Assembly (NCBI GenBank): GCA_028023455.1
Contig: JAQFVV010000049.1
Span: 7,100,855 to 7,164,854, forward strand
Length of the DNA: 64,000 nt
Source: Epiperipatus broadwayi
Lineage: Eukaryota > Onychophora > Udeonychophora > Euonychophora > Peripatidae
Reading direction: 5' to 3'
The notes under the pieces were generated by a model. The model did not search any database. It was given only the letters and a program-made list of their open reading frames with translations, and was not told the DNA's origin. This document shows, one piece after another, positions 37,325-50,244 of this stretch (its first letter is position 1; every line of letters begins with the position of its first letter). A program made the translations under genes and the position numbers.

Positions 37325-39570
37325 TAAATTAAATATTTATTTTATATAGCACTATGTTTATAAACTATAATATTAATAATCAGCTATAAAGCTAATGCAC
37401 ATGTGCTTTATAGATTTTAACAATAAATAAATATTCTCACTTTTTCCAAACACAAGATAAAGTCTTTGTGAAAAGATAAAATGAATCCATCTATTTTTTC
37501 ATTTCAAAGTAAAATTTATTTACAGAAAAAGCATAATACAAGGAAAACAGTAAATTGCAAAATTCAATTGGGAGAATATATGTAGCATCCCATGAGTTAC
37601 AAGAATCACATTTGAGAAATTCAAGAATACACAAGTTGATGAAATTACACTGACAAGAGAACATAGACAATGAGTCAAACTAAGCATATAGTTTCTGTCA
37701 TTGAATAATCAACATAAACAAGATGAGTATAGCTATTGTATGGTAAAACAAATGGACAGGTAGGCTTCAACATAAAAAGGGTTACCAAGTTCATCTAAGC
37801 TAAAAATCATTATATAACAATTCATATTAGGATCATACAAAGGATGAGAATACAAAAAGGATGATTGTCATAATAAAAAAATGAATTAGGTAAGTCTGAC
37901 AAACAAGGCCATCAAATAAAAACATGTTCAGGTGACTAACAAATGTAATACTAGAAAAATTCATAAAGGAAAAATTGCCATACAATAATGGAATTGCATA
38001 AGTATACTTATGTGAAAAATCAGTGAGTCACAGATCAAAATATAATAAAAAATAAAATACATAGTAAGGGAGCAAGCAAATCAGTCACTACCAATTAAGA
38101 AAGCCATACAACGGGCCCAGGTGTTAAAGGTTTACTTAGATATTTAATTGGCCCCATGTTTAATCAGCCAATGAATGACACATACATTCTCTTGTCCATT
38201 TCCCTTGCTTTAAGAAATATTTAACAACAGGGTCTTCAACTGAGTGGTCGACTCTTTTCTCAAACAGCATCTTACATCTTCCAGTCCATATGACAAAGTA
38301 TATGTATGTCACCAATCACATAGTCCTGAATATACCTGTCTTGAAGGCAGCTTAATTGTTACACAGGATTGATCAGGATAGGTGATTTTCCTCAGCAGGA
38401 AATTCCAAAGATAGGTCCACAAATCACATTGAGAAAGTATGTGATCCATGAACTCTTCTTGTTTGTTTCACAGGGAGCACAAGGTGTTAATATTATAGCC
38501 CCTGTGATAGCACAGAAAGGTCCCAGTGGGAAGGGCCCCATGGTTGACCTTGAACAAGAAATCCACATATTTGGGTTCCAGTTTGAGGAATTTGGTCCAT
38601 CTCATGATCTGGAGGATTCCCACAGGGAGTAAATTGACTGTTTTAGTTCTCCCATAAGACAATAAATGGTAAGTCTATCCATAGTTTAATTTAGAACCAT
38701 ACAGGGAGCCAGAGATATTGATGCTCTTGTACACTAAAGTAACATATTGCTGAAGCCATAGGCTCCTGCACTTGGGCAGAGGCCTATCAGTTGGCTTAAT
38801 TTCCTCCAATGATATGTATGGGAAAATCTTAAGCATTTGGAAATGAGAGTGTGAAGATGTTAAACGATCATTTTAAATTACTTTAACTATGCTTGAATAA
38901 ATGATACTTGCAAAATTTTCTAGAATTTATGATATGTCATTCTTATCTGAAATTAAATATATATAAATGAAATATTTATTTTATATAGCACTATGTTTAT
39001 AAATTGTAATATTAATAATCAGCCATAAAGCTAATGCATATGCATTTTGTAGATTTTAACTATAAATGAATACTCTCACTTTCCAAACACAAGATAAAGT
39101 CTTTGTGAAAAGATAGAATGAATCCATCTATCTTTTCTACCCAAACATTTATGTATGGGCAAATCTTAAGCATTTGAAAATGAGAGCATGAAGATGTTAT
39201 ACGTTCACTTTAAATTACTTAAACATAGCACTATATAAAATAAATATTTCATTTATATATATATTTAATTTTAAATAAGAATGACGTATTGTAAATTTTA
39301 GAAAATTTTGCAAGCATCATTCATTCAAGCATAGTTAAAGTAATTTAAAGTGATTGTTTAACATATTCATACTCTCATTTCCAAATGCTTAAGATTTTCC
39401 CATACATAAATGTTTGGGTCCAAAAATAGATGGATTCATTCTATCTTTTCACAAAGTTTTATCTTGTGTTTGGAAAGTGAGAGTATTCATTTATAGTTAA
39501 AATCTACAAAACACATGTGCATTAGTTTTATGGCTGATTATTAATATTTATTAAATTATAGTTGTTTTTC
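37325..39570. repeat. Repeat E: two direct copies and one inverted copy
   Basis: A repeat of about 350 bases starts with ATTTATTTTATATAGCACTATG. It contains CAAACACAAGATAAAGTCTTTG and CATTTATGTATGGG, and ends with ATTCTTATCTGAAATTAAATAT. Copy 1 runs 37,325-37,500 and resumes at about 38,812, interrupted by a LINE fragment. Copy 2 runs 38,960-39,225 (direct). Copy 3 runs 39,226-39,570 (inverted, full). No coding capacity is seen. Copy 3 makes a large palindrome with copies 1 and 2. Function unknown; probably a non-autonomous element. Confidence 0.8.
37503..38810 (-). mobile_element. 5'-truncated L1/Tx1-like LINE inserted into repeat E
   Basis: The - strand carries the ORF2 C-terminus: DRPLPKCRSLWLQQYVTL (near 38,780), then LEPKYVDFLFKVNHGALPT and NTLCSLC with the zf-RVT cysteines (38,468-38,662). 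It matches the same region of the 23.2-28.9 kb LINE (LEPKYLDFLVKINLDALPT). A 3' end with an AATAAA-like signal lies near 37,515. Repeat E breaks at 37,500 and resumes at 38,812, so the insertion is younger than this copy of E. Confidence 0.75.
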
Positions 39571-39583
39571 TGATTTTTTTTTT

Positions 39584-39603
39584 TTTTTGAACTTTATTTA
39601 AAC
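39584..39603 (-). repeat. Poly(A)-tailed retroelement 3' end
   Basis: Twelve T residues then GAACTTTATTTAAAC. On the - strand this reads GTTTAAATAAAGTTC followed by poly(A). The same terminus closes the repeats at 13,905 and 30,845. Confidence 0.5.
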
Positions 39604-40100
39604 CTAATTAATTGGATCATCTGATAATAGAATCAAAACAAAACATATTTAAACTGTTTTTTTTTTTTTATTTCAAGTGAGATTTCAGGTCTAATCTCAT
39701 CAAGTAGTATTTTGATAGATAACTTCCTAAATTATGTACAACTGTGAAAGTTTTCCCAATTATTTTATAAAAAAGTATTTTTAGTCACTGTATATTATGT
39801 CAATACTCAAATCAATACCATATAATATTTCAAGAAGTGGGTAAAGAACTGTTGATAACAAATAGAAAGAATCTTGAAAAGATTATATGATATTGTTGCT
39901 GTTGTTAAACCTTCTAGTTGGAAAGTAAAATAGGTTTAGGAAGATAACATTAAATTGAAATCTTTAATTCATTTATAAAAGCTGATTTGTTGTTTGGTGT
40001 TTATAATTATGCAAGCAAGTTAACCTGGGTTCAAAATCACAGAATTTTTTGAATTTTAAGAAAGAATACTCTAAGTAGATTTGTCCAGATTTAAGTTTTT

Positions 40101-40145
40101 ATTTTTGCTGATGAAGGCAAAAACTGAAACTAGCCTGGGAATGAC
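40101..40145 (+). ncRNA. Hammerhead-like motif
   Basis: CTGATGA (40,108-40,114), a weak 2-bp stem II, GAAAC (40,126-40,130), then GCC where GUC is expected, a likely C-to-U class change at the cleavage triplet. The flanks AUUUUUG and UGGGAAU can pair over 7 positions, mostly G-U. Decayed member of the family. Confidence 0.4.
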
Positions 40146-41028
40146 TATCTTATAATAATATACTCTCTGGTATCCATTGATTATTGTAACATATTGAAGA
40201 TGGTTCTAGATTAATGCTCTTGGATATATATTAAGTTTTAATCATTTACAAACTTAAAGAAAGGTACACAGAAAAGTTAGTTGGTTTATTAAAATTTTCA
40301 CCTAACAGATAGAATAGGTTTTATGTATTAAAGAGTAGCAATTGCAAAATTATAAAAAAATATTCACCATCTAACCATAATAAAAAAATAAAACAGTCCA
40401 CTTCAGGACATGAATATATCTGATCCATTTTGCAGATAAACAATAATAAAAAGACAAAGTTATCATTAAACAATAATAAAAAGACTTCACTCACAGACCT
40501 TAATAATTACCAACAATGCTTGATTTATCATTAAACTAAAAATAGCTGTGTAACTATTTACTTTTCAATATTGAATTACAACTGAGTTGAAAATATGAGT
40601 CAACTACAAGATGAAGACATTCTAAAACTGATAGAAACCTGAAGTAGAACTGAATTATATCTAGGTTGTAAACATATCATGTAGATGTTCTTCCACATAA
40701 GATCTTAACATAAAACTAACTGGGTTTAAGAAATAATTTGTCACTATTTGAGTTTTTTTACATTACCTACTTTCTTAACAATCATTGAAAAGTTAATAAA
40801 TATGAATTTTATTTGTATCAATGTCCTATGGATCTAGGTCTGTACATCAGGCAGATAAAAATCTGGTATTGATACACTATCCAGTATTTTAATCATAATA
40901 TGATTATCAGAAGAAAAAAAAAAAAATACTAAAGGCGTTTTCAGCTATTACAGTCAAATTTATTTATTGTGCTTTTTTTTAAACATTAACTTTTTTTTAA
41001 AATTTATCAGTAAAAATTCAGTCCTGAT

Positions 41029-41500
41029 TTAGTTTGCACTTATGACCATTTTGAAATCTAAAAACCACTGTTAACACAAACAACTGATAAATGACATAAA
41101 TATTGAATAAAAGTACTTTAAGTTCATATTTTAGAAATCATAAGTTAGTAAAAATAATATGCTTTATTTTATTAGGGATTTTTTTAAAAAAATTAACCTT
41201 CATAAAATATTTGAAATATGATGGCACAAAGTGCCGGAATTTGTGGGGAGACAGAAAGATGGTTTAGTCAATACAAACTATCCAAAAGTTGCAGAAGTTG
41301 ATCAAACCAAACTTATAATTTTCAAATACTAAAAGATTATACTATATGCCCATATGAAATAAAGCATATTATTTTTACTAACTTATAATATTTAAAATAT
41401 GAATTTAAAATACTTTTATTCAATATTTATGTCATTTATTGATTGGATGGGTGATTTTGGCTTGTCTTTAGATTTTAAAATAGCATGAGCACAAACTAAA
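41029..41500. repeat. 472-base palindromic foldback element
   Basis: Outer ends TTAGTTTG and CAAACTAA. Strong inner arms (ATGACATAAATATTGAATAAA and AAGTTAGTAAAAATAATATGC, each with its complement) lie at 41,080-41,180 and 41,360-41,450. The loop holds a small perfect hairpin GGCAC/GTGCC at 41,224-41,236. No coding capacity. Confidence 0.8.
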
Positions 41501-41509
41501 TTGGCACCA

Positions 41510-42930
41510 AAAATTCGCCTATTAGACATTCTTTTTCACTTTTTAAAATAAATCTATTAAAAATTTGATTCTAATAAATATAGAATCTGCATTGAAAATA
41601 TATATGAAATACTTAAAATAATAAACTTTCCATTTAATGTATAGAATTATAGCTTAGAAAATAGAGAAAATTAAAATCACAAAAAGAAATACAAAATTGT
41701 ATGTAAAACAAAAATATTTAATTTCTGTAGAAAACTATTTAAAATATAATTTTGATTTTCTAATTCTTTACTTAATATATGGGTAATTGATAATTATTTT
41801 GAATAAAACAAACAAAAATATGTTAATATTACATATTTATTATGTAGAATTTTTTAAAAAATATTATAGATTAAACTGCAATTTGTTAAAAATAAGTCAA
41901 TCCCTTTAGTTGATTTTCATGTTTATCTTTGTATGAATTGAAATTTTTTTTTTTTTTCTGACACAATAAAACTTAATATTAAATTATACTTTTAGTAACA
42001 AAACACAATTTTTGTAAAGAAAATAATTAAAATGAATTCTGTTTTTTTATGCTAAACTTACATCATATCTGAAAAGATCATGAGGAATACTAAATTTTAA
42101 TGTTTGAAATTTTATTATTTTAAATTTAGTTTGTGAATCCATTCTTTTTAACATCTACCAATTATATAGTATAATACAATGCTGTATCTGGGACACTTGA
42201 ATTCATAGTTCATTGATTGCAGGTATGGGAGCAACATCTTGTGATTGAAATTTTTTGGGATTACTAAGCATCACTTGATTATTAAATGTGTGTTTATGTT
42301 TAGATTAAAATATTAATTTGGGTAATACATTCACTTTATATGATTCTCTTATTATATATTCAAAACATATACTTTAAGCTTTGTCTTGAGATTTTATAAT
42401 ATAAAAATTGTATAATGTTTTAAATATTGTAAGTTTGATGTGATACATCTTTTTGCATTTTTCATTATCATGGCACTGCATAGATTCCTAAATAAGGTAC
42501 AATATTTAACTTTTTTTGTTTATACTGTTTATTTTATTATTAACATCTCGCTAATATGATTTGATGATATCTGTATAACATATTTGAAATGCTTAATAGC
42601 TTAATAAGAAAGTGAACAGGAAAAAAAATTGAATTCTATTTCATAAATTTCATAGTGTAAATGTGTACCATATATTCATAAAGCATATTTGTTTGTAAGT
42701 TTGATGCTTATGTAACATTTGTTCAAAATAATTAAAATATATTTTTAATTATAATATAAAGTATAAAGTGCCTGCTTTTATCTATGGGATGAATAAATAA
42801 TTATATTGTTAAGTTTTCTATTTCTTTTAATTAATTTTTCATGAATAATTTAAAATAATTAGCTATCTAAATATGCATTATTTTAGTTTGAAAAGTTTGT
42901 TTTCATAACATCCACAAATAGTATTTGTCA
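41510..42930. other. AT-rich intergenic sequence
   Basis: No gene recognised. Confidence 0.5.
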
Positions 42931-42936
42931 AGAGAT

Positions 42937-43040
42937 GTTAGCTGAGAGGTTAGAGCAGCCACCTTGCAAGCAAGCAGTTAGTTGCAGATGGTTGTTACGG
43001 GTTCGCCTCCTGGCTGAAGCTATGCCATATGAAAAAAAAT
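42937..43040 (+). repeat. tRNA-derived SINE (family 1), copy A
   Basis: A-box-like TAGCTGAGAGG at 42,939-42,949 and a near-consensus B box GGTTCGCCTCC at 43,000-43,010, about 60 bases apart. A short tail follows (ATGCCATATG then A8). A second copy with the same boxes and the same ATG-CATATG-A tail lies at 59,592-59,690 on the - strand. Transcription would be by RNA polymerase III. No intact acceptor stem is present, so not a tRNA gene. Confidence 0.75.
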
Positions 43041-43049
43041 AGTATTTAC

Positions 43050-45150
43050 ATATCATTCTTTTATATAATAGTTTCTTTAAAAATATATATAAAGCTAAAT
43101 CGTGTAACATTTTTTAATTTAAAAATCAATTTCAAATGTATTTGAACAAAAATTCCAAATCATCTTAGTGTTTTAAATTCATACAGTTTTTTTTCACAAT
43201 TATATACTTTTGATATTGATTCAATACTAAAGTTTAAAAAAAGGTAAAAAGTGATTTCTATATGAAAGATGCATTTGATTCAAATAACTCATGTGCACTA
43301 GATTCAGATCCAAGCAACTGAAAATATAGTAGCACTTGATATTCATTTCATAAGCACTACTATGTAGTTATCTATTATTTACTGAATCTTTCACTAGATG
43401 GCAGTAGTGGAATAGAATTAATAGTTTGATTGGAGGTTATGTCTTGATTTTGTTTATTTTATCATAGTTATAATTTTTTTTGACAGATACTATGTTGTTC
43501 ATATGAGCTACACAGTTCTCATTAAATTTACTACTTTTCTCTAACAATATTTTTTCTGACATAGATATCTAATCAAAAGTTTGTCTGAAAATTCATTCTC
43601 TACTTGAAATAAAAAATCCCTCAAATTATTATTAAAAATAAAGTTAACCTGTGGGATTAGTACCTTAGGGAATGACATCTTTTATCTTATTTGTGTTAAA
43701 GACTGCACCTCTTTAGAATTGTTGCACTTTTTTGTTAGAATCAGTGGTTTGATACTCATTTAAATAACTTTGGGCTTGTTAGCTTTTAGATAATAATATC
43801 ATGATATCTATCTGCTGATTAATAACTGGATGGATAGTTGGATTTATGACAGAGCAATTACCTTAAAGATAAATCCTAAATATGCTAATAACCTGAAAAA
43901 AATTCTGGTTGAACCAGTCTAGATTCAAACTTTCAGTTATGAGCATGGAAACACAGATATGTTGATCAGCATAATGTAGAAACCTTCATTCATTATTATT
44001 CTAGTAATTTATATATTTTTTTTAGAAAAAAAGTATACTTAGAAAAGAAAGAAGAAAAAAAAGAAATACAAGCTTTTACTTTTTTTCTCAAAATAGTTAT
44101 AATATATAATCTAATTGTAAACCTAAAAAAAAGTTATAGCTAACATATAAAAATTGAAAATAATTACATAGAAAGCAACAAACATTTCACATTTTTGAAC
44201 AACTTATAAACAAAGAATGATATGATTATGGAACAAAAAAGTTCTAGATAAATCATTTTTATAATTTATATAATAAAAATTTAAAACAGTAGACAGCTAA
44301 TTTACCAAAAATTTTCACTTTTACTTACTTCTTTAAATCCAAAAGTTTAAACAATAACCCAGAGTAGCAACAAAATAAATAGATTATCATCAGTAAAAAT
44401 ACTTCAAACTATAAGTCTATAACATGGACAAGTAAGAAAACTCTCTGCACAGAAAAAATATTTGCATTGTTATTATTTCAATCTTATTAACTTAGCTAAG
44501 CAAGCTGACCTTCAGGGCCAAATAAGCTTTTCATTATTGGTTAGTTTATAAAATCACAATACAGTTCATAAGCTTTTAAGCTAAATACAATCCAACAATG
44601 ATCAGTGTCCTTGTATATATTAAAAATGAAACACATTTTAAATAAAATCCTTGCATATCCAGAAAATTTTCATGTGGTAAGAATTTTATGATTTTTTTTT
44701 TTGTTTTATGTTGTAACTAAAAATGGCTGTATTTACTAATCAATATTGAGTACCTTTTGCTGGGAAGATTATATATCAGGTACTCCTCTCTACTGCCCAA
44801 ATTTCTATATTTATTTAGAACTTAAATATTCAAGTTTTATTTAATTTCAAATTTTACGTCATGGGCATAGTCAATTTTAGGGTTCTTCCAGCCAATACTC
44901 CTACATATGTTAAATAAATGTTAGATGATGTTAACATTGCTAATTTTTGGAAAACTTATAACACTTCTTTACAATGATTAGCCATTTGTTTGAGACTTTA
45001 TAGATTTAATGTTTAATATATATATTAATAGATCTGTATATAAATATGAACATGGAAATGTACATACATTTTATATAAGAAACAAAACGTGGCTTGTATT
45101 TTTTTTTCCTTTAGCAAGAAGTGTTTGCATAATTGTTAAGCCCCGGTGAT
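43050..45150. other. AT-rich intergenic sequence with weak - strand exon candidates
   Basis: Mostly featureless. On the - strand, 44,845-44,890 (acceptor TGTAG, donor GTAAAA) and 45,160-45,220 (acceptor ACGACAG, open to a TAA) have coding-like composition. They could be exons downstream of 45,482-45,646, but their reading phases do not settle a single join. Confidence 0.3.
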
Positions 45151-45481
45151 TTTTATTTTTTAATCTTCGCAATGTTTTGATCTTAAGCCCTCTATGTCAA
45201 ATGTCTTCTCAGTTCTAATTCTGTCGTAAGCCAATAAGTAATATTGGAAATATTTTTCAATAACCTCAGTTGTCACTTAAAAAGTTTCATTCCATAATCT
45301 ATTAAATAAATTCAATTGTCTTACGTTTTATCATCAAAGATAATAAAATTATTTCACATGACATTTACTATATAAACATTTATTAGTTTTTCTTTTTTTT
45401 TTTTTAAGTAAATAAACAGATGAAAAATGATTCATAATAAATCTAACTATTGACATCTCAGATGGTTAGTTAATTTGTTAC

Positions 45482-45646
45482 CTGCTTGCAGTATCCCTGT
45501 CTGGCGCCGCCTCATACTGTTGACTCCTTTAACCTTCTCTGCAAAAATAGATGATGGTTTTTGACATAAAGTCTCCTCCATGTCATGGTCATTGATTGTT
45601 GCACTTGGCAAGAAACCACTAATCTGATTATTAAACCCTATAGTGA
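45482..45646 (-). CDS. Internal exon of an unrecognised host gene
   Basis: On the - strand a 165-base exon is bounded by an acceptor (TTAACAG, with a TTTTTTCCTCC tract further upstream) and a donor (CAG then GTAACA). It holds 54 whole codons with two leading bases and one trailing base. The reading is open with balanced codon use, unlike the AT background: it includes SGFLPSATINDHDMEETLC and, near its end, the basic motif NSMRRRQTGILQA, a possible kinase site. The other two frames are closed. I recognise no family. Neighbouring exons were not firmly identified. Confidence 0.5.
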
Positions 45647-46189
45647 CTGTTAAAAGTTAAAGCAAGCTTTAATAGGATTATCATAAAGGAGGAAAAAACA
45701 CCAACAATTGTCAGTCAATTATTTTTAACTACTTTACAATAAAATTCTTTTATTTAAGCATTTTAATTTTTTTTTAAGATAATGTGAATTCCGAGACATT
45801 TTTATTGTTGTTTACGTATAAAATTGAATATTTATTACTGAGCTGTTAAAAACAAAATTTTATATATATATTTAAAGTTCTTAGAATGTAGATTAAACTA
45901 TATTGCAATATGGCATTACAATCAAATAATATTTGATTAGTGAAATCAATAATGTGAAAATAATATTTTTTTTTACATTTTTTTATAATATATATATTGT
46001 ATAAAAATTAAGCAGAAAAGTACAATAGCCTTCATATTTTGATTGTCTGAAGGTTTGTGGTAATATTTTATTTATAGCTACATCATGTGTTTTATCTACG
46101 ATCTTAATAAAATCTGAGCTAAGATGTATATGATAATTCTTAACCCAAGAAATGATTAATAATAGTCATTAACGTATTTATCTGGAGTA

Positions 46190-46400
46190 AATGGGTCAAA
46201 ATTGTGATTGCAGTAATATTGATAGTCACAACTTTCTAAATACATTCAACTATTAATAATAACACATAAGCTAGTATTAAGCACATTGTTTAGAATAGTA
46301 TTATTCTCCTTTCTTCACAACGTGGAAATGAAGTGTTAATTTTATATTCATAAATAGTGAATTAACTAGACTATTCTGTCAAAAATAACAGTCATTAATC
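46190..46400. repeat. Dispersed repeat, relative of the 30,804-31,205 element
   Basis: AACTTTCTAAATACATTCAAC, TATTATTCTCCTTTCTTC and GACTATTCTGTCAAAAA are shared, with changes, with the repeats at 13,905-14,140 and 30,804-31,205. It is a single arm, not palindromic. The later part, around ACTATTCTGTC, matches 14,093-14,125. Confidence 0.6.
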
Positions 46401-47465
46401 ATTTTGTATACATACCTGAGAGGTTTCCTGATTTATTTATTTTTCTTTAGGAGCAAAATTAATGAGTCATTTCCAAACATCTTGGATTATCATCCTAAAT
46501 TGACTTATAGGATTATTAGCCAACATCAGCTAAACGGCTTTTTTAAAAATAATATTTGTCCATATATTAATCAAACATATATTCATAGGGAAGCATATGA
46601 TCTGATATTTTAGAAGTATCTGTCTTTTCTTCCCATGAGTTGAGTTAGAGACATTAAATATCTGGATCTCCATGTTTATGTTGATAGTCTAATACTTTTT
46701 ATTGTCTTATTGTTTCACAAGGTATAGATTGGATTCTATTCAAATTTAACACCTTGAGAAAGAGTGAATGATCTTTGAACTACAGATAAATTTCTAAGTT
46801 TTTAAAAAAATTATAATACATTATCATTTCATATTACATTATATGACAATCATCTAGTATAAAGATATATTTTATAAATAAACTTTCCATAACCCATTCC
46901 ATGACAATAGTCTTTGCAGCAGCCTGTCATAGAAGAGTAGTAAAGAAGACATTATTCACCAGGTTTGAAAATTGACAGGTTGGTGAGAGATTGGGTATTT
47001 TTTTACCTTTTCTCTGAAAATAGCTAATTTCCAATTTCTGATAAATATTGGATACTTATTGTAACCGTATATAATATGCCGTTACATTAATTTAAGATTA
47101 AAAGAATAACTTAAGTTTGTAAATAAAAACTAAAAGCTAAAAAATTAAAGAGTTGTTAAACATATATATATATTTGCACAGATGCAAAACTTTAAAAAAA
47201 AATTTTTTTTTAAAATAAAAAAAAAGTAGTTGAACGTACTTTTTTGTAAAAAAAAAGATAAAAGATCTAAATATAAAATATTTTAGTAAAAAGTAACGTA
47301 AGTAAAAATAGAAACAGGTATTAATTGATTCCTGAAATCTCAAAATGGAAATGATTGTGTTATTAATTATTGAAAAGTAACCTAACCATTGGGGATCTTA
47401 TATAATTGAAAAGTCAGATGAAAGATATAGATAAAAATTAAAGATTGTTTCCCGCTCTGAAGCAG

Positions 47466-49549
47466 AATGTCCAATAGAAGCAGAAATAAATGCCTGGACC
47501 CTAATGAAAATGATTGATTGTTCAGTGAATCTGGACGATGTGTATAAAAGGAAAAATATTGAAATTAAGGACAGTTTCAGCTTGATTTTGTGAGAATGGT
47601 GATAAGATGCACTTGTCACCCTCTCTCACTTATTTCAAATGAAAAAACTGTTAAATTGTGAATGGTACTGTTGCAGACCCGAACAAAATAATACCAGGAT
47701 TGAACCAGCTAAGGCCACCTTCAGATAGACCGGTCTTCAAATAAAGACTTTGTGGGAATTGACACCAGGAACTGGGACTCTTCTACTCTAAGAGATATAA
47801 CTGAAAAATTTAAAAAAAAAATAATTAAGTACTTTCAAGATTTGATAAGCTAAACCTAAATTTTTTTTAAATGAACTTTAATCTGACTTTTCAAATCAAT
47901 TATTAGTAAAAAAATGTAAGCATCTATTTAAGCAATCATTTCCATTTCTCTCTTTTTTTGTGTTATGTGTTAATTAAATGCATTAAATTTAAGTTGGGTA
48001 TAGATGGCTGGTAGATTCGTTAACGTTTATTTATGTTTTTTTAATTTTCATATTTGATTAAAATATATAGATATTCGGTAAATATGATATCTCATGTTGA
48101 ATATCTAAAAATGTATTTATTCGAGTGTCTTTTTAATTATTGGTGTCAATGCGGCATCTTATGATGGGTTTCTTGTAAATTTCCCTCTGCAATTACATCA
48201 ATGACTTTATATTTTGATCGTTTATGTTTATTTTGAAATGTTTTTAACTGAGTAATCTATGTAGCCTATCTATACTCAACATTCTAAAGTAAAATTTATT
48301 AAAATGTCCATCTGTGTGAATAGTTTAAAATAACAATTTAAATTTAAAAATTAATATTAAAATCTAAAGAAATTTTATTCCTCAATTTTATTTATATGTG
48401 CATTAATAAATGTTTTGTGTGTTAATTACTGGTAGTGGTTTATTTTATTGTTTTAAATATTAATATATTTTGAGAATATAAATCTTTATTAAAACTTATA
48501 AAAATGTTTTAAATCTCTGCTACTCACTGAGCTAGTGACTTGGGCTGATGGTCGGAATAAAATATATATATAAATTGGATCTTAACAACATGTATCTGCC
48601 TACTCTATAAATTTTCCAGGTTCAAATGGACTGGTAGCCCCTGTAGCACAGATACGGTAAGACTGCTAACTTCCACTTTCTCTCCAACTGTTATATTATG
48701 TAGATTCTTATGGACTGTATACCTGAAAAAATAATTACAAAGCTGATTTAAACCTGAAAAAATGTTTTACAAGATCTTGTTTAACACTTATACTGCATGA
48801 ATTCTGTTTAGCTGAGTGAGTTAAAACTCTAGACTTTTGATTGGTCAATTACAGAATCAGCAGTAAAAATATATGCATCTTTTAATATTATATTCATTTT
48901 AGCTTCATTTGTAAAAAGTATATTAATAATTTGTCAGATTATAAAAATGAATGAAAGTTTTTTCAAAAATAAATTTCTATTTATAATTATTAAAATATTC
49001 GATAGCAGAAAACATAAAAAGAAGTTCCTCATGAATTACAAAGTGTTTAAATGTAATTGATTTCTTTCTCAATTTATGTTAGTTTAAAAGTAATGAATTT
49101 TTTTAGTAAAATCTTACTATTTTTTACTAAAATCTTACTATTTTTGTAAAAATAATTATATTTTTAGCATATTTTATACAAATACATTATAAAATATAAA
49201 AAAAATACTTAAAAATGCTCTAAAACATTTATTTCATTTTCAGAATCCAAACCAAGAAGTTGGAGTGGTGAAAGTTATTGACAGGTGCTTATCCATTGTT
49301 TGTGATGACAAGCATCCAATCACCATCAAGGAAGGTCTTCTTTCTCTCTTTGTTATAATTTAAATGCCTATGTACATTGATTTTTTACTTGTAAAATAAT
49401 TCAAGAGAGGGCAGTATCTTACAGTACATTTCAAGCTTTAAAATGAGCCTAAATATGCTACAATAATGTAAAAACTATCTTTATAACATTTTCTTTATGG
49501 TTGACACATTGCAGGCTCATCTTTGATCATTCTCAGGACTCGGCTCTAA
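47466..49549 (+). CDS. 3' end of an unrecognised host gene, four phase-consistent exons
   Basis: Predicted exons: 47,466-47,589 (acceptor GAAGCAG, donor GTGAGA), 48,620-48,656 (acceptor TTTTCCAG, donor GTAAGA), 49,244-49,334 (acceptor TTCATTTTCAG, donor GTCTTC, weak) and 49,515-49,549 (acceptor ATTGCAG, stop TAA). The reading phase agrees at all three junctions, giving 94 codons. Recognisable stretches are EAEINAWTLMKMIDCSVNL, NIEIKDSFSLIL, FKWTGSPCSTDT, NPNQEVGVVKVIDRCL and ending SSLIILRTRL. It reads as a mixed alpha/beta domain. AATAAA lies at 49,763-49,768. A second frame of the last exon is open for 47 codons (FDHSQDSALSVFIKLLDQ), so the final junction may be wrong. No family recognised. 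Confidence 0.45.
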
Positions 49550-49762
49550 GTGTCTTCATTAAGCTTCTTGATCAAGTCAAGCAGCGAGACTCTCTGCTTT
49601 CGCCTGTGAGGAGTCTACATTATGATACTTGGGTGAAAGTTTTATTTTCCTCTTAATCTTATTAAGATACCCTTTTCTCTACATTGACTTTTTCAAGTTT
49701 CATTCTGAATGCTATGTAAATTTTTATAAAGTTTAACTGTATATTACTATGTTACTATGTTT

Positions 49763-49768
49763 AATAAA
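49763..49768 (+). terminator. Poly(A) signal AATAAA
   Basis: About 215 bases after the predicted stop at 49,547-49,549, so it is a plausible 3' end for that gene. Such hexamers are common by chance in AT-rich DNA. Confidence 0.35.
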
Positions 49769-49779
49769 TATATTTTAAA

Positions 49780-50240
49780 ACAAATAATGTAAAAACTGCC
49801 CAAGTTAAAGTGAGTTAAGCTGTGTATGAGTTAACTTGAGACAGTCAGGCTAAAGATTAAAACCTAGTTTATAATGCTGAAATAAAAATGTTATACTACT
49901 ACACTATAATGGAATGTAGCTATACTGTGTACAATGTGCCGATTTTCATCTAATCACCAAAGTCAACCAATGTTAATTCAGTTAAATTCTGTTTAAATGA
50001 TTATATGAAGCTCCTGATGCTGGTTAATTTTGTGCATGTATGTAAGTACTTTTTTTTCATATTAAACTTTCTTAATCCTTTATAAAACATATGATTGTGG
50101 ATGGACTTTTTTTCAATTTTGTCATTTTTAAAACATGTGTAATATTTCAATAAAACAATCTATTTGTGCAGGTTTATAGAAAAATAAAAAATATTATATA
50201 TAAACTATAAAAGTTTGTAATAATTGATTTTCATATATAA
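49780..50240. other. AT-rich intergenic sequence
   Basis: No gene recognised. Confidence 0.5.
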
Positions 50241-50244
50241 ATCA

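Noticed and set aside
38369-38632. 87-codon + strand open frame
   Set aside because: Opposite the LINE C-terminal finger, which has conserved cysteines on the - strand and a matching relative at 23.8 kb.
42937-43040. Intact tRNA gene
   Set aside because: The A and B boxes are good, but no acceptor stem or anticodon arm can be drawn, and a second copy shares a non-tRNA tail.
47398-47619. 73-codon - strand open frame
   Set aside because: Antisense of the predicted + strand exon at 47,466-47,589, which has phase support and better residue composition.
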